From Arthrobacter ramosus (GTDB taxonomy: Bacteria; Actinomycetota; Actinomycetes; Actinomycetales; Micrococcaceae): a stretch of DNA of 64,000 bases. The notes under the pieces are model-generated. The model was not told the DNA's origin. It saw only the letters and a program-made list of their open reading frames with translations, and did not search any database. The first letter of the stretch is position 1; each line of letters opens with the position of its first letter. Below, piece after piece: positions 28,182 to 36,919 of this stretch. The stretch is from NCBI RefSeq assembly GCF_039535095.1, contig NZ_BAAAWN010000001.1, positions 3,286,001 through 3,350,000 on the forward strand. The letters are read 5' to 3'. A program made the position numbers and the translations under genes.

Positions 28182-28565
28182 CTACGGCCAGTTCGGCGGC
28201 CAGCGCCGGGAGTAGCCGGTGGGCTGCGGCGATGAACTTCCTGAAGTGCCTGCCCAAGCGGTTTCGGGTAGACGGCTTTTCCGTCCGGGTTTTCCTTCGC
28301 TGGTTTGCCGTGTGCCTGGGAAATATGCCTGCCTGAAGGCCTCGAGTGCCATGCCTACAAAGGCCAGGACACCCATTCACATGTACATGAAGCCCATGAA
28401 CTTTATCGTCGGAACATCTACGAAAGTGAAGCCTTCCGGCGGTATTCCTTTGCTCTCTTTGTACATAAGGGACCAGCCAGTTGCCGCGCCGTTGACGTCC
28501 CTGAAAATGCAGAGGCCAAAAAGGAAGATTGAAAGTCCAATGACGGAGACAATCAGCAGAAGCAA
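28182..28565 (-). pseudogene. Small membrane protein gene with an in-frame TGA
   Basis: From 28565 the frame encodes a hydrophobic start (MLLLIVSVIGLSIFLFGLCI) and a soluble loop, meets TGA at 28377-28379 after KFMGFMYM, and continues at once with MGVLAFVGMALEAF, a second membrane helix. Without the stop it would be a two-helix protein of about 125 residues. Either a nonsense mutation or a very short real protein. Family unknown. Confidence 0.35.
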
Positions 28566-28808
28566 CCATTCCGGACCGTTCAGCGCTCCAAGGAGAAATC
28601 AGAGCGCGACGGACGCGAGGAAGCATCGGAAGAGGGCTTTTGCAGGCTGGAGCATCTCGACGAACTGACCCTTGATAAGACGGATCGTTCTGTTGGCTCC
28701 TCCTTCAATCGAGGAGTTCGGACCGAAGCACTCCGCCCTTCCTAACCCCAATTGCCTTGAGAGTACACTTGGCGAGACTTCGCCACACTCCCGAGATCGT
28801 GTCAGGTC

Positions 28809-28873
28809 GTTCCGCGAACGGACCTGCAGACCGCCATTTCAAACTGCGATTTAACCGCCAAACGAAATCAATG
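28809..28873 (+). repeat. Dispersed 65-bp repeat, copy B
   Basis: Starts GTTCCGCGAACGGACC and continues through CCGCCATTTCAAACTGCGAT. Partner of the copy at 18260-18324, about 85 percent identical by eye, same orientation. Confidence 0.75.
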
Positions 28874-28961
28874 GTGCCACTGGCCGTTCATCCTTCCGCC
28901 ATGGAGTGCAGGACTGCCTCGGCCCCGGATCGGACTTTAGAATGGCTCGACGCTGTCCAGC

Positions 28962-29012
28962 CATTCTTGTGCGGCAAAGACCGGATTCGAACCGGACTCC
29001 ATTGACACCCCA
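28962..29012 (-). other. tRNA 3'-end-like fragment
   Basis: On the minus strand CCGGTTCGAATCCGG (28981-28995) is a perfect T-arm with a four-base stem and the universal TTCGAAT loop. No matching D-arm or anticodon arm precedes it. Such partial tRNA ends are left by elements that integrate into tRNA genes. Confidence 0.35.
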
Positions 29013-29062
29013 GGCCCGCTACGAGGCATATGGAGCAGACATGACCTATTTTCTCTGCCGTG

Positions 29063-29290
29063 ATGTCCTTTGGTGCCACCGGTGTTCTGGGCTACCTGGA
29101 CTGGCGGAAGCTGCGCGGCGTCGGGGTCGTACGGCCTTTCCATTGGATCTGGGCCTTCCTGCCCACGGTCTATGTCATCGGCCGGACAACCGTCATCAGG
29201 AAAGTCGCCCCGCGCAGGGGCCTGGCACCGGTATGGGTGCTCATCGCCTCATTCCTCCTGATCGCGTTGTACCTCAACCATGTCATCTAG
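29063..29290 (+). pseudogene. C-terminal fragment of a membrane protein
   Basis: Codes for LDWRKLRGVGVVRPFHWIWA, FLPTVYVIGRTTVIRK and a final helix VWVLIASFLLIALYLNHVI. The pattern resembles the last two helices of small actinobacterial membrane proteins with a PFHWAW motif; the N-terminal half is absent. It could be expressed as a 75-residue product but has no ribosome site. Confidence 0.4.
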
Positions 29291-29334
29291 ACACGCTCGT
29301 CCACACCATCGCCCAACAAACCGCAGGCTAACGC

Positions 29335-29691
29335 TCAGCGGCGGGACGTTCGGCTCTTCTGTGCAGATTCTTCTGCCTCGGCTTTGGCGGACTGAACGAT
29401 CTCGAGGAAATCCGCCCGTTGCAGGTAGTCCTCGCCTGGTCCGCCGGCTTCGCCCTCCGCCTCTGCTTTTATCGCAACATATAGGATCAGGAATGCGACC
29501 GAAAAGCCGCTCACGAGCATGGCAGCTGCAGCGGTATACATGGGCCACAACTGTGGGATGCCCGAAACGTTCAGGACGCCCATGATGGCGAGGAAGGCCA
29601 AAGCAACAGTTGTACTTCTGAAACGCATGCGCATCAGGGCGAAGGCTGTGGGCCCTGCCAGTAGCCGACTCCCAGGATCGCTGGTTACCAA
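29335..29691 (-). CDS. Small membrane protein of unknown function
   Basis: 118 residues with two hydrophobic segments (TVALAFLAIMGVLNVSG; AAAAMLVSGFSVAFLILYVA) followed by a charged, glutamate-rich C-terminal tail. ATG at 29691 or an internal ATG near the first helix may be the start. No family recognised, no operon partner. Confidence 0.5.
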   Translation of the reverse strand: MVTSDPGSRLLAGPTAFALMRMRFRSTTVALAFLAIMGVLNVSGIPQLWPMYTAAAAMLVSGFSVAFLILYVAIKAEAEGEAGGPGEDYLQRADFLEIVQSAKAEAEESAQKSRTSRR

Positions 29692-30196
29692 GTCAACGCT
29701 CCATATCCACCATTGAGTAAGTCGGAGGGCAGGGTGCTCACGTCGGCCGGCTTCGTTCGCTTGAATACCCCATGCCCCAGTGAATCACGAGGTTGCCGCG
29801 ATTTGTCTGAGGACCGTTCAGACGAAACGCCACACGGATAGCTCCGGGACTCACACCATGCGAGGCGGTGACATCCCTGATCGGTCCGAATTCGGCGACC
29901 CGGTCAGTAGGCTCGTAGGTGGTCCTGGATCAGGCCGTCTCAGTGGTCCTCAATTGGGTTGACATACTCAAGAGGATGCAATTCTGTTGTGGACTTCCGT
30001 CTAGGTTTCCTCCAAGTAGCCACCCGTCATGCGGAGCGTCGGAAAGGTGGCCGGGCTTGGCTCTCGATTGATACCGGCGCCATCGACAGTTGACGGCGTG
30101 CGGAAGCGAGCGTCATACGGGAGTACAGGACAGCAACACCGGTTAATACCTCAACCTTCTCTTCAGCGAGTGTCTCCGTACGAAGGACGCAAACGA
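29692..30196. other. Gene-free stretch
   Basis: About 500 bp. Several stop codons in all frames; nothing recognisable apart from sequence leading to the small membrane gene at 30197. Confidence 0.4.
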
Positions 30197-30448
30197 ATGT
30201 CGCAGGAAGCGCTTCCGTGGTTCGCCAGATTCATACCGATGCTTATCGTCGTTGCTGGAGGTGTGGGAGTCTACTTGTTGGCCAAGCGCCGCAAACCGGT
30301 ATCCTCTCCTCCTGGCCGGGGGCTGCGGCTATTCGACAAAGACGGAAATGAAGTCAAAGGACCCCTCAGGACTGTGACGGCCGTCGTCTTGGTCATCATG
30401 TTGATAGCCGCCTTGGTTGCCGTCATTCTCCCCTTCACGTCCTGGTGA
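30197..30448 (+). CDS. Small two-helix membrane protein
   Basis: 83 residues from ATG at 30197: a first helix FIPMLIVVAGGVGVYLLA, a basic loop with KRRKP and DKDGNEVKGP, then a second helix VTAVVLVIMLIAALVAVILP. Function unknown. Its stop overlaps the GTG that opens the Tn3 fragment, which is probably chance. Confidence 0.5.
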   Translation: MSQEALPWFARFIPMLIVVAGGVGVYLLAKRRKPVSSPPGRGLRLFDKDGNEVKGPLRTVTAVVLVIMLIAALVAVILPFTSW

Positions 30449-30705
30449 ATCCGGACGGCAACGAGGCTGACACCGCGGCCGCGATGATGCGCCGGTTCAC
30501 CACGGTGCGGTCCTTCCTGCCGGCGTTGGCATCGGCGGAACCCTTTGGGGCCACCGCAGGCGGGGCCCCAACATTGGCCGCCCTGGCGGCGTTGCCGGAC
30601 GTTTTGGCCGGCCGTATTAGAGATCCTAGCCAGGTTGATCTGTCCGTATTAGAGATCCTAGCCAGGTTGATCTGTCCGTACTGTCACCGGCCTGGCAAGG
30701 CCTGA
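30445..30705 (+). pseudogene. Tn3-family transposase, internal fragment
   Basis: About 50 codons (30480-30610) read MMRRFTTVRSFLPALASAEP followed by FGATAGGAPTLAALAALPDV, a conserved internal segment of actinobacterial Tn3 transposases. After it the frame runs into a 32-bp tandem duplication and ends. No start or flanking transposase sequence remains. Confidence 0.65.
30612..30675. repeat. Two perfect tandem 32-bp units
   Basis: The 32-bp unit beginning CCGTATTAGAGATCCTAGCC occurs at 30612-30643 and 30644-30675, followed by CCGTA of a third. It joins the Tn3 remnant to the next block and looks like a replication-slippage or deletion joint. Confidence 0.9.
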
Positions 30706-31166
30706 TCGAGGGTGCGGGAGAGATCGATCGCAGTGGATACGGCGTTGGCGATGCTCGCATCAGAGAGATGCTCGAAGAACGACAGTGGCAATCGCCCTTC
30801 TTTCGTCAGTTTCAGGACCTCGCCCCAGTGGTAGTCCTCGTCATCGTTCAACCACAGCCAGCCACCGGGATGGTTTTCTGGTGGTGAGATGTGGGTGTGC
30901 TCTGATTTGATTGTGCCTTGCTGGTTCGGTGCAACGTATTTCAGTTGCCCTTTGTAGACGTTCACAGGTGATGACGATCCACTTCCCGCGTTGACCGTGA
31001 AAGCCGTCAGACCTTCAACTATCACCAAGGCGAGCACTTGCACCCTCTTGACATTGGCAGCGTCAATGAAGTTCCGTGTGCCCGTGTCGGGGTAGAACGC
31101 GTCTTCGATCATGCTGTCAAAGCTATCGGCAGTATGGCGAGCGTGCTTATTCTTCTGGCGGGTCAC
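30684..31166 (-). CDS. Hypothetical protein
   Basis: 160 residues, soluble, acidic. Visible stretches are YPDTGTRNFIDAANVKRVQ, ENHPGGWLWLNDDEDYHWGE and LKLTKEGRLPLSFFEHLSDA. No family recognised. Codon use is less GC-biased than in the flanking core genes. It lies between the Tn3 remnant and the tRNA, as the last gene of the accessory block, so it may be a phage- or island-derived gene. Confidence 0.6.
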   Translation of the reverse strand: MTRQKNKHARHTADSFDSMIEDAFYPDTGTRNFIDAANVKRVQVLALVIVEGLTAFTVNAGSGSSSPVNVYKGQLKYVAPNQQGTIKSEHTHISPPENHPGGWLWLNDDEDYHWGEVLKLTKEGRLPLSFFEHLSDASIANAVSTAIDLSRTLDQALPGR

Positions 31167-31179
31167 CCAACAAATCAGA

Positions 31180-31217
31180 AAGCGCCCGTCTTAACGGTGA
31201 GGTCAAAACGGGCGCTT
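31180..31217. terminator. Hairpin beside the tRNA
   Basis: AAGCGCCCGT (31180-31189) pairs perfectly with ACGGGCGCTT (31208-31217). It lies about 95 bp downstream of the minus-strand tRNA and could end its transcript or that of the neighbouring gene. Confidence 0.5.
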
Positions 31218-31309
31218 AGCCTGTGGATAACTCCGCGTAGTGCCAAGTTAGTGCCACGAGCTTCTACGAGGTCAGTCCAAAACGGGCTGAAACCCGCAGA
31301 ATCTAGCGG

Positions 31310-31383
31310 TAGGGCTACTCGGACTTGAACCGAGGACCTTAGGATTATGAGTCCCGCGCTCTAACCAGCTGAGCTATAGCCCC
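31310..31383 (-). tRNA. tRNA with CAU anticodon (elongator Met, or Ile2)
   Basis: 74 nt without encoded CCA. Acceptor stem GGGGCTA pairs with TAGCCCT (one G-T pair), D-arm TAGCTCAGCTGGTTAGAGC, anticodon loop CTCATAA, T-arm CTCGGTTCAAGTCCGAG. The CTCATAATC context is usual for elongator tRNA-Met, but Ile2 (lysidine-modified CAU) cannot be excluded. Its 3' end faces the accessory block. Confidence 0.9.
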
Positions 31384-31484
31384 GAGTCGGCGGGGGCCGC
31401 TTTGTCAGCGTCCCCGGCCAAAACACTCTAGCAAAACATTTCGGCTCCCGATGCCAAGCGGCGGCCTACGCCGGGTCCACGCGA

Positions 31485-32681
31485 CTAGATGACCTTGTCT
31501 TCATAGCTCGCCCCGCGGTAGAGGTCTTCGAACGTCTGCAATGTGCCTTGGATGCTGTGCGGCTCCACCATGGCGCGGCTCGCCTTGCCCATGGCTTCGA
31601 GTTCGCCGGCCGGCAGGCGGAAGAGCTCGGTGATCCGGGCTGCCAACTCGTTGCTGTCCCCCGGCGTGAACAGATGCCCGTTTTCGCCTTCGCGCACCAG
31701 ATGCGGCAGGGCCATAGCATTGGCGAGAAGAACCGGCGTCGACGCCGACATCGCCTCGAGCGTCACGAGGGACTGCAGTTCGGCGGTTCCGGGCATGCAG
31801 AACAGGTCAGCGCGAATGTACGCCTTCCTCAGGTCCTCATCGCTCGCCAGGCCCAGGAACTTGACCCGGTCCCCCAGGCCCAGCCGCTTGGCTTGGGCCG
31901 CCAGCGCGGCGCGGACCTCGCCGCCGCCGACGATTTCAAGATGCACATTGAGTTCGGCGGGTGTCTTGGAGACTGCGTCGATCAGGACGTCCACATGCTT
32001 TTCTTCGGCAAGGCGGCCGACAAAGAGAACGGTGGGGTTGGCATGCGGCTCGATCTCTTCCCCCGGCGCCAGTTCATAAGCCGCCGCGTCGATACCGTTG
32101 GACAGGGGCAGGACCTTGCGGAGGAAAGCGTGCTGGTGCATGGCCTTCGCGGCCAGCGGCGTGGGGGTGGTGACGACGTCGGCCTGGCCCATGACTTTGC
32201 CCATGTCTTTCCACGACACCCGCCCGATGATGTCCTTGAACCATTGCGGGAACGGCAGGAAGGGGTTCAGGTTTTCGGGCATGAAGTGGTTGGTGGCGAT
32301 GATCCGAATGCCGCGTTTCTTCGCCTCGTAGAGAACGTGTTCGCCGATCGAGTAGTGGCTCTGGATATGAACGACGTCGGGCTGGACCTTGTCGAAGAGC
32401 AGCCGAATGTCGTTCTTGATTTCCCAGGGGTAGCAGATGCGGAAGTACTCGTGCGTGAAGACTCCGTGGGACTTCAGGCGGTGTACCGTGCCTTCATCCC
32501 CGAATTCGGTGAAGCTCTTGCCGTTGTCCGCCCGGCAGGCCAGCACATGGACATTGTGTCCGCGCGCCTTCATGCCTTTGGCAAGCCGGTACCCGAACTG
32601 AGCAGCACCGTTGACCTGCGGGCGGTAGGTTTCCGCCGCAATCAGGATGGTGAGGGGTTTGTTGGTTTCGGGAACGGTCAC
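31485..32681 (-). CDS. GT4-family glycosyltransferase
   Basis: 398 residues, GT-B fold. The N-terminal half begins ILIAAETYRPQVNGAA, the acceptor loop common to actinobacterial mannosyltransferases; the C-terminal half holds VLFVGRLAEEKHVDVLIDAV and the E-x7-E donor motif in AELQSLVTLEAM. It transfers a sugar from a nucleotide donor, probably to a membrane lipid or glycan; close relatives are PimB- and MgtA-like mannosyltransferases. GTG start at 32681. About 110 bp separate it from the EamA gene, so it may be its own unit. Confidence 0.85.
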   Translation of the reverse strand: MTVPETNKPLTILIAAETYRPQVNGAAQFGYRLAKGMKARGHNVHVLACRADNGKSFTEFGDEGTVHRLKSHGVFTHEYFRICYPWEIKNDIRLLFDKVQPDVVHIQSHYSIGEHVLYEAKKRGIRIIATNHFMPENLNPFLPFPQWFKDIIGRVSWKDMGKVMGQADVVTTPTPLAAKAMHQHAFLRKVLPLSNGIDAAAYELAPGEEIEPHANPTVLFVGRLAEEKHVDVLIDAVSKTPAELNVHLEIVGGGEVRAALAAQAKRLGLGDRVKFLGLASDEDLRKAYIRADLFCMPGTAELQSLVTLEAMSASTPVLLANAMALPHLVREGENGHLFTPGDSNELAARITELFRLPAGELEAMGKASRAMVEPHSIQGTLQTFEDLYRGASYEDKVI

Positions 32682-32791
32682 GTGGAGAACTCCTGATGGT
32701 CACGGTGCGAACATCGCAAAACGCCTGGCCCTGCGGTGTCTTCGCCGGTTGCCTGCCGCGGGTGTGCGGGGCACGGTTGTCGAACTTTGCC

Positions 32792-33697
32792 CTAGGCCTT
32801 CCGGCTTGCAGCCGCCTTCGCGTCACGTTTTCGCTTGGTGACCTCCGGATGGTGCCGGCTCAGGGCAATAACCCCCACGATAGCAAGGGAAGCGGCCACA
32901 GCCATGCCGATTGCAAGCACGGCGTGGACATCGGGACGAAGCTCACCCAAAATTGCGATCCCGATGGCAATTCCCACAATGGGGTCCACCACAGTCAGCC
33001 CTGCGATCACCAAATCCGGCGGCCCACCCGAATAGGCACTCTGCACGAACCAGGAGCCGAGCCCGCCTGCCGCGGCAATGGCGACTACGGTGTACCACTG
33101 CACATTGAGCAGAAAGTGCCCGTTGGGGTCCAGCAGGTGCCGGCCGATGATACGTGTCAGGACCGCGACGAATCCGAACAACACACCGGCTCCCAGGATG
33201 TACACGAAAGCACTCAAGCGGTGTCGGAACACCACGGCCAACGTTCCAAAGAGCCCGACGGCGAGGGTCAACAGGAGCACGATGGTTATTTCGTCCTCGC
33301 CGCTGACGTGGTGGTTCTCCTGGGTGGCGTTGACGGCCAACAGGACGAACATCGCAGAGCCGGTCACGCAAGCCGAGATCGCCACTACCGTGCCGCGATT
33401 GATTTTAAGTCCCTGGTCCTTGGCGTTGACCACCGTGGTGATGACCAAGGCGATGGCTCCGATGGGCTGCACCACCGTCAGCGGTGCTGACACCAGGGCA
33501 ATGGCGTTCATGCCCATGCCCAAGGCAAGCAACAGCAGGCCGAGCATCCACCGCGGATTTCGCAGAAGCCTCAGGAAACCGTGGGAACTCAGGGCGAGGC
33601 CACCGGTATCCGCTTTGACCGCGCTCCCCTGGCGCTGGGCGCCAATGGCAAGGCAAAAGGCGCCAAGCACCGCAAGAAGGACTGCGAACCAGACCAT
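32792..33697 (-). CDS. EamA/DMT-family transporter
   Basis: 301 residues with ten hydrophobic segments in the DMT drug/metabolite transporter layout, and a short basic C-terminal tail. A repeated half-structure is visible, with each half ending in a PIVGIAIG or PIGAIALVI type segment. The start overlaps the stop of the phosphatidyltransferase gene (ATGA), so they are coupled. Substrate unknown. Confidence 0.8.
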   Translation of the reverse strand: MVWFAVLLAVLGAFCLAIGAQRQGSAVKADTGGLALSSHGFLRLLRNPRWMLGLLLLALGMGMNAIALVSAPLTVVQPIGAIALVITTVVNAKDQGLKINRGTVVAISACVTGSAMFVLLAVNATQENHHVSGEDEITIVLLLTLAVGLFGTLAVVFRHRLSAFVYILGAGVLFGFVAVLTRIIGRHLLDPNGHFLLNVQWYTVVAIAAAGGLGSWFVQSAYSGGPPDLVIAGLTVVDPIVGIAIGIAILGELRPDVHAVLAIGMAVAASLAIVGVIALSRHHPEVTKRKRDAKAAASRKA

Positions 33698-34320
33698 CAG
33701 CCGCGACCGCCGTCGTTGGCTTTGAGTTCTTTGCCCTTGCGGAGGATTGCCCAGAAATAGTTGTAGGCCGCCACCCAGTGCCCTAGCAGACCCAAGCCCA
33801 GGCAGACCCAGGCGATCACGAAGTAGACACGGGTGTTGGGAACCGCGAGCTTGGAGAGGACCAGAAGAGGCGTGCCCAGGAGCAGGAACGCCGTCCGGAT
33901 CTTGCCGATCCGGCTCACGGGGAGGTCGGGGTGGCTATGGAAATAGAACAATGAGGCTGTGGCAAGCACTGCGTCGGGCACCACCAGGGCGGCCAGGTAC
34001 CACCAATCCACCACCCCGGCGATGACGAGCGTGACAGCGACGGTGATGAGCGCCAGGCGATCCGCCACGGGATCGAGGATGCGGCCCAGTTTGGAGGTTT
34101 GGTTGAAACGCCGCGCGACGTAGCCATCCACCCAGTCAGTGCCGCCCATGATGGCGAGAACCAACACGGCGAAACCATATTCCCTTTGCCACAGCACCAG
34201 CCACACGAACAGCGGGACGCCCATGAAGCGCAAAACAGTCAGGAAATTGGGGACCGTGAAGATGAGATCATGGTCGATCTGTGGCTGGCCCGGGCGTGCG
34301 CCTGCACCGATGAACTTCAC
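33697..34320 (-). CDS. CDP-alcohol phosphatidyltransferase (PgsA-like)
   Basis: 207 residues with the family signature spread over TDWVDGYVARRFNQTSKLGR and ILDPVADRLALI (the D-G-x2-A-R-x8-G-x3-D-x3-D pattern). Several membrane helices follow. It joins a CDP-activated diacylglycerol to an alcohol such as glycerol phosphate in phospholipid synthesis. GTG start at 34320. Its overlap with the EamA gene suggests co-expression. Confidence 0.85.
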   Translation of the reverse strand: MKFIGAGARPGQPQIDHDLIFTVPNFLTVLRFMGVPLFVWLVLWQREYGFAVLVLAIMGGTDWVDGYVARRFNQTSKLGRILDPVADRLALITVAVTLVIAGVVDWWYLAALVVPDAVLATASLFYFHSHPDLPVSRIGKIRTAFLLLGTPLLVLSKLAVPNTRVYFVIAWVCLGLGLLGHWVAAYNYFWAILRKGKELKANDGGRG

Positions 34321-34363
34321 CTGTCCCCCTTTCCGTAGTCCGCAGCTGACGCTGCCGTCCCGA

Positions 34364-35212
34364 TTACTTCTTGAACAGCTTCCGCAGTCCTACTGCGGCC
34401 ACCGTGGCGGAAGCGGCGAAGAGAAATAGCTCTTTCCAGCGTGCAGCGAGCCGCTCCGGCAACCCGGCCGGAACCTTCTCACTGAAATCTGCGAGTTTGT
34501 CGGCAGCGAACCGGCGTCCGTCGTCGAGCTTTTGCCCGGCAGCGTCGCGGAGGACCTTTCCCTGGGTCTTGACGTCGAGCTCGACGCCGAGCTGATCGCG
34601 AACGTCGGCGAGGTGCTCGCGGCGCTGCTCCAGACGGCGGAGCAGCTCAGCTTCGCTTGGGGCGGGGGGTTGCTCGGCTTTGTGTGCTTCTGCCTTGGCG
34701 GCCTTTTCGGCCTTGGCTTTCTCAGCTGCGGCGGCTTTCGCTGCCTCCGCTGCCTTGTAGGCTTCCGACGAGGGATCGAGGATACTGGCGTCGAAGGAAG
34801 TGCCCTCCTTGACTATGCCGAGATCGTGCTTGATGCCGCGGATGGTTTTCTCAGGCACAAGCGGCATGGCCCCCTTGAACGCACGGAAGGCGATGAGGGC
34901 TCCGATAAGAATGATCAAAAGGAACGCCGCCGCAACCACAAGCGCAGCCAACCACGGGGGCATGACCGTGGCCAGGCCCAAGATGGCAGCCACAACCAGG
35001 GCGATGACGAGCAAAGAGAAAAAGATCAGCGCAACGCCAACGAAAGCGCCGGCAATGCCCAACTGTTTGCCTTTGCCCTTAAGTTCAAGCTTGGCAAGGC
35101 TGATTTCGTCGTTGAGCTGCCGCGGCGCGAGCCGGGCTGCAAGTTTCAGGGTGTTCGGCAACGCCGAAATGCCCGGGCCTTGGCCAACCCGGCCGCTGTG
35201 ACGTCCACTCAT
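34364..35212 (-). CDS. Phage-holin-family (DUF1469-type) membrane protein
   Basis: 282 residues: two adjacent helices (GIAGAFVGVALIFFSLLVIA and AALVVAAAFLLIILIGALIA), then a long alanine-lysine-glutamate helix that should be a coiled coil, a second charged helix and a C-terminal single helix. The N-terminal DEISLAKLELKGKGKQLG fits the actinobacterial holin-superfamily proteins often called YqjE. Role unknown, probably envelope-associated. It starts the minus-strand group with the phosphatidyltransferase. Confidence 0.75.
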   Translation of the reverse strand: MSGRHSGRVGQGPGISALPNTLKLAARLAPRQLNDEISLAKLELKGKGKQLGIAGAFVGVALIFFSLLVIALVVAAILGLATVMPPWLAALVVAAAFLLIILIGALIAFRAFKGAMPLVPEKTIRGIKHDLGIVKEGTSFDASILDPSSEAYKAAEAAKAAAAEKAKAEKAAKAEAHKAEQPPAPSEAELLRRLEQRREHLADVRDQLGVELDVKTQGKVLRDAAGQKLDDGRRFAADKLADFSEKVPAGLPERLAARWKELFLFAASATVAAVGLRKLFKK

Positions 35213-35396
35213 AGGTTCCGCCTCACTGCTTCCATCTTGCTCCTACCCGGCTCCGGCACGGAGACGAATACGACCGCCCGCGCACACCTGTCCACAAAAC
35301 TACCATTCAGCTTCAGCCTCAACTTCCGGGACGGTCCTGCGGCGCGCCCCAGCCATCGCTGATAAATATGATCTGTCGCACATAGGATTGATAACC

Positions 35397-36620
35397 GTGA
35401 ACACTCCCCCTGTACCGGGCGATTCCCTCAGTCGACGCGAAAAACTCCTCTATATCCTGCTACTTGGCGCATTGACCGCCTTGGGTCCATTTACCGTGGA
35501 TCTCTATCTGCCGGCGTTTCCCGCGCTGGAGCATCATTTCGACGTGTCAGCGGCTGCGATCCAACTCACACTGACCGGCACGACAGTGGGCTTCGCCATT
35601 GGCCAATTGGTGGTGGGTCCGTTCAGCGACAAGTTCGGGCGCCGCACGCCCTTGATCCTGGCAACGGCCCTGCATATCGGTTCCTCCCTCGGCGCAGCAC
35701 TTTCCACGGACATCAGCACACTTGCCCTGTTCCGCGTCCTCATGGGCGTCGGTGCAGCCGGCGGTGGCGTGGTGGCCATGGCGATGGTCCGGGACCTCTT
35801 CGCCGGTTACGCCATGGTGCGGATGTTCTCCCGCATGTCGCTGGTGAATGGCCTGGCGCCCATTCTGGCTCCGATCATCGGTTCACAACTGCTGTTGGTG
35901 ATGCCATGGCCCGGGATCTTCTACTTCCTGGCAAGCTACGGATTCCTCGTGATCATTGCTGCGGTGTTCCTCATCCGGGAAACGTATCCCGCCGAGCTCC
36001 GCCGGCAGACGACGTCGACGGCGGGCCAACGCTACAGGGCCGTGTTCGCCGACCGGATTTTTGTCGGGATGCTGCTGGTCGGCGGGTTCAACTTCGGCGG
36101 ACTGTTTGCTTACCTTTCCGCGTCCACTTTCCTGTTCCAGCAGGTCTACAACTTCTCCCCGCAGGAATACGGCCTGCTGTTCGGCGTCAACTCCCTGGGC
36201 ATCGTCGCCGGCGTCCAAATCAGCTCCAGGGTCATCAGGCGAGTGGCACCCCAATGGATCATGGCATTCGCCACGGCCTGGATGTTGCTGATGGCCCTTT
36301 TGATTGTGGTGTTCGATCTGCTCGGCTTCGGCCTATGGGGCGTCATGGTCCCGCTGTGGTTCTACATCCTTGCCACCGGGTTCATGTTCCCCTGCGTCCA
36401 GGTGATTGCCCTGGCCAACCACGGCGCGCAGGCCGGAACCGCGGCTTCCTTGCTAGGTGCCTCGAACTTCCTGATGGCCGGCATCATCCCGCCCGTGGTT
36501 GGCTGGCTGGGCGTCAGCTCTGCCGTTCCCATGGGGGCCGTCCAGGCAGTGTGTCTCGCAGGCGCCGTGTCGGCCCTCTGGCTCGTCGTGCGGCCGCGGT
36601 CCGTCCCGTCCATCCACTGA
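35397..36620 (+). CDS. Bcr/CflA-type multidrug MFS transporter
   Basis: 407 residues with twelve membrane segments. The start region ALTALGPFTVDLYLPAFP and the loop GPFSDKFGRRTPLILA are those of the Bcr/CflA drug-proton antiporters (motif A). GTG at 35397 is preferred since AGGA stands nine bases before it; a TTG nine bases earlier is in frame. It exports drugs or small metabolites such as bicyclomycin or sulfonamides in known members. Confidence 0.87.
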   Translation: MNTPPVPGDSLSRREKLLYILLLGALTALGPFTVDLYLPAFPALEHHFDVSAAAIQLTLTGTTVGFAIGQLVVGPFSDKFGRRTPLILATALHIGSSLGAALSTDISTLALFRVLMGVGAAGGGVVAMAMVRDLFAGYAMVRMFSRMSLVNGLAPILAPIIGSQLLLVMPWPGIFYFLASYGFLVIIAAVFLIRETYPAELRRQTTSTAGQRYRAVFADRIFVGMLLVGGFNFGGLFAYLSASTFLFQQVYNFSPQEYGLLFGVNSLGIVAGVQISSRVIRRVAPQWIMAFATAWMLLMALLIVVFDLLGFGLWGVMVPLWFYILATGFMFPCVQVIALANHGAQAGTAASLLGASNFLMAGIIPPVVGWLGVSSAVPMGAVQAVCLAGAVSALWLVVRPRSVPSIH

Positions 36621-36679
36621 TGCGCCCGTCCACTGATGCGCGTCGCCCGGCCGTCCGCAGGGAGAAGTAGGCTCAAGCC

Positions 36680-36859
36680 ATGACGCGCAAACCGCACCGC
36701 AACGGCAGGGGCTTCTTCCTTGGAGCGATGCTTGGCGCCGTCGTCGGCTTCTTGCTGGGCCGCGGGGCCGGAAACCCTGTGCTCGGAGCCCTGCTGGGCG
36801 CCGTCGTCGGTTCCGCAATCCTTTACCGGATCAATCCCGGGCCATGGAAACGGGACTAA
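36680..36859 (+). CDS. 59-residue glycine-zipper membrane protein
   Basis: ATG at 36680, stop at 36857-36859. A basic start (MTRKPHRNGRG) precedes two helices with repeated GAMLGAVVGFLLGRGAGNP and GALLGAVVGSAIL; glycines every four residues form a glycine zipper, which drives helix packing in membranes. No homolog is recognised. It follows the MFS gene by about 60 bp. Confidence 0.6.
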   Translation: MTRKPHRNGRGFFLGAMLGAVVGFLLGRGAGNPVLGALLGAVVGSAILYRINPGPWKRD

Positions 36860-36919
36860 GCGGGCCTTCCGTTGCTTCGAGGCCTGTTGCCGGTCATGGC
36901 CCGGCGATAAAGTTGAGAT

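Larger units (their letters stand above)
28566..29062. other. Gene-free stretch with repeat copy B and a tRNA-like fragment
   Basis: About 500 bp with no supported gene. It contains the dispersed 65-bp repeat (28809-28873) and a T-arm-like sequence (28962-29012). Confidence 0.45.

Noticed and set aside
34364..35212. Holin-family gene as evidence of a prophage
   Set aside because: No lysin or structural phage gene nearby; this family is commonly chromosomal in actinobacteria.
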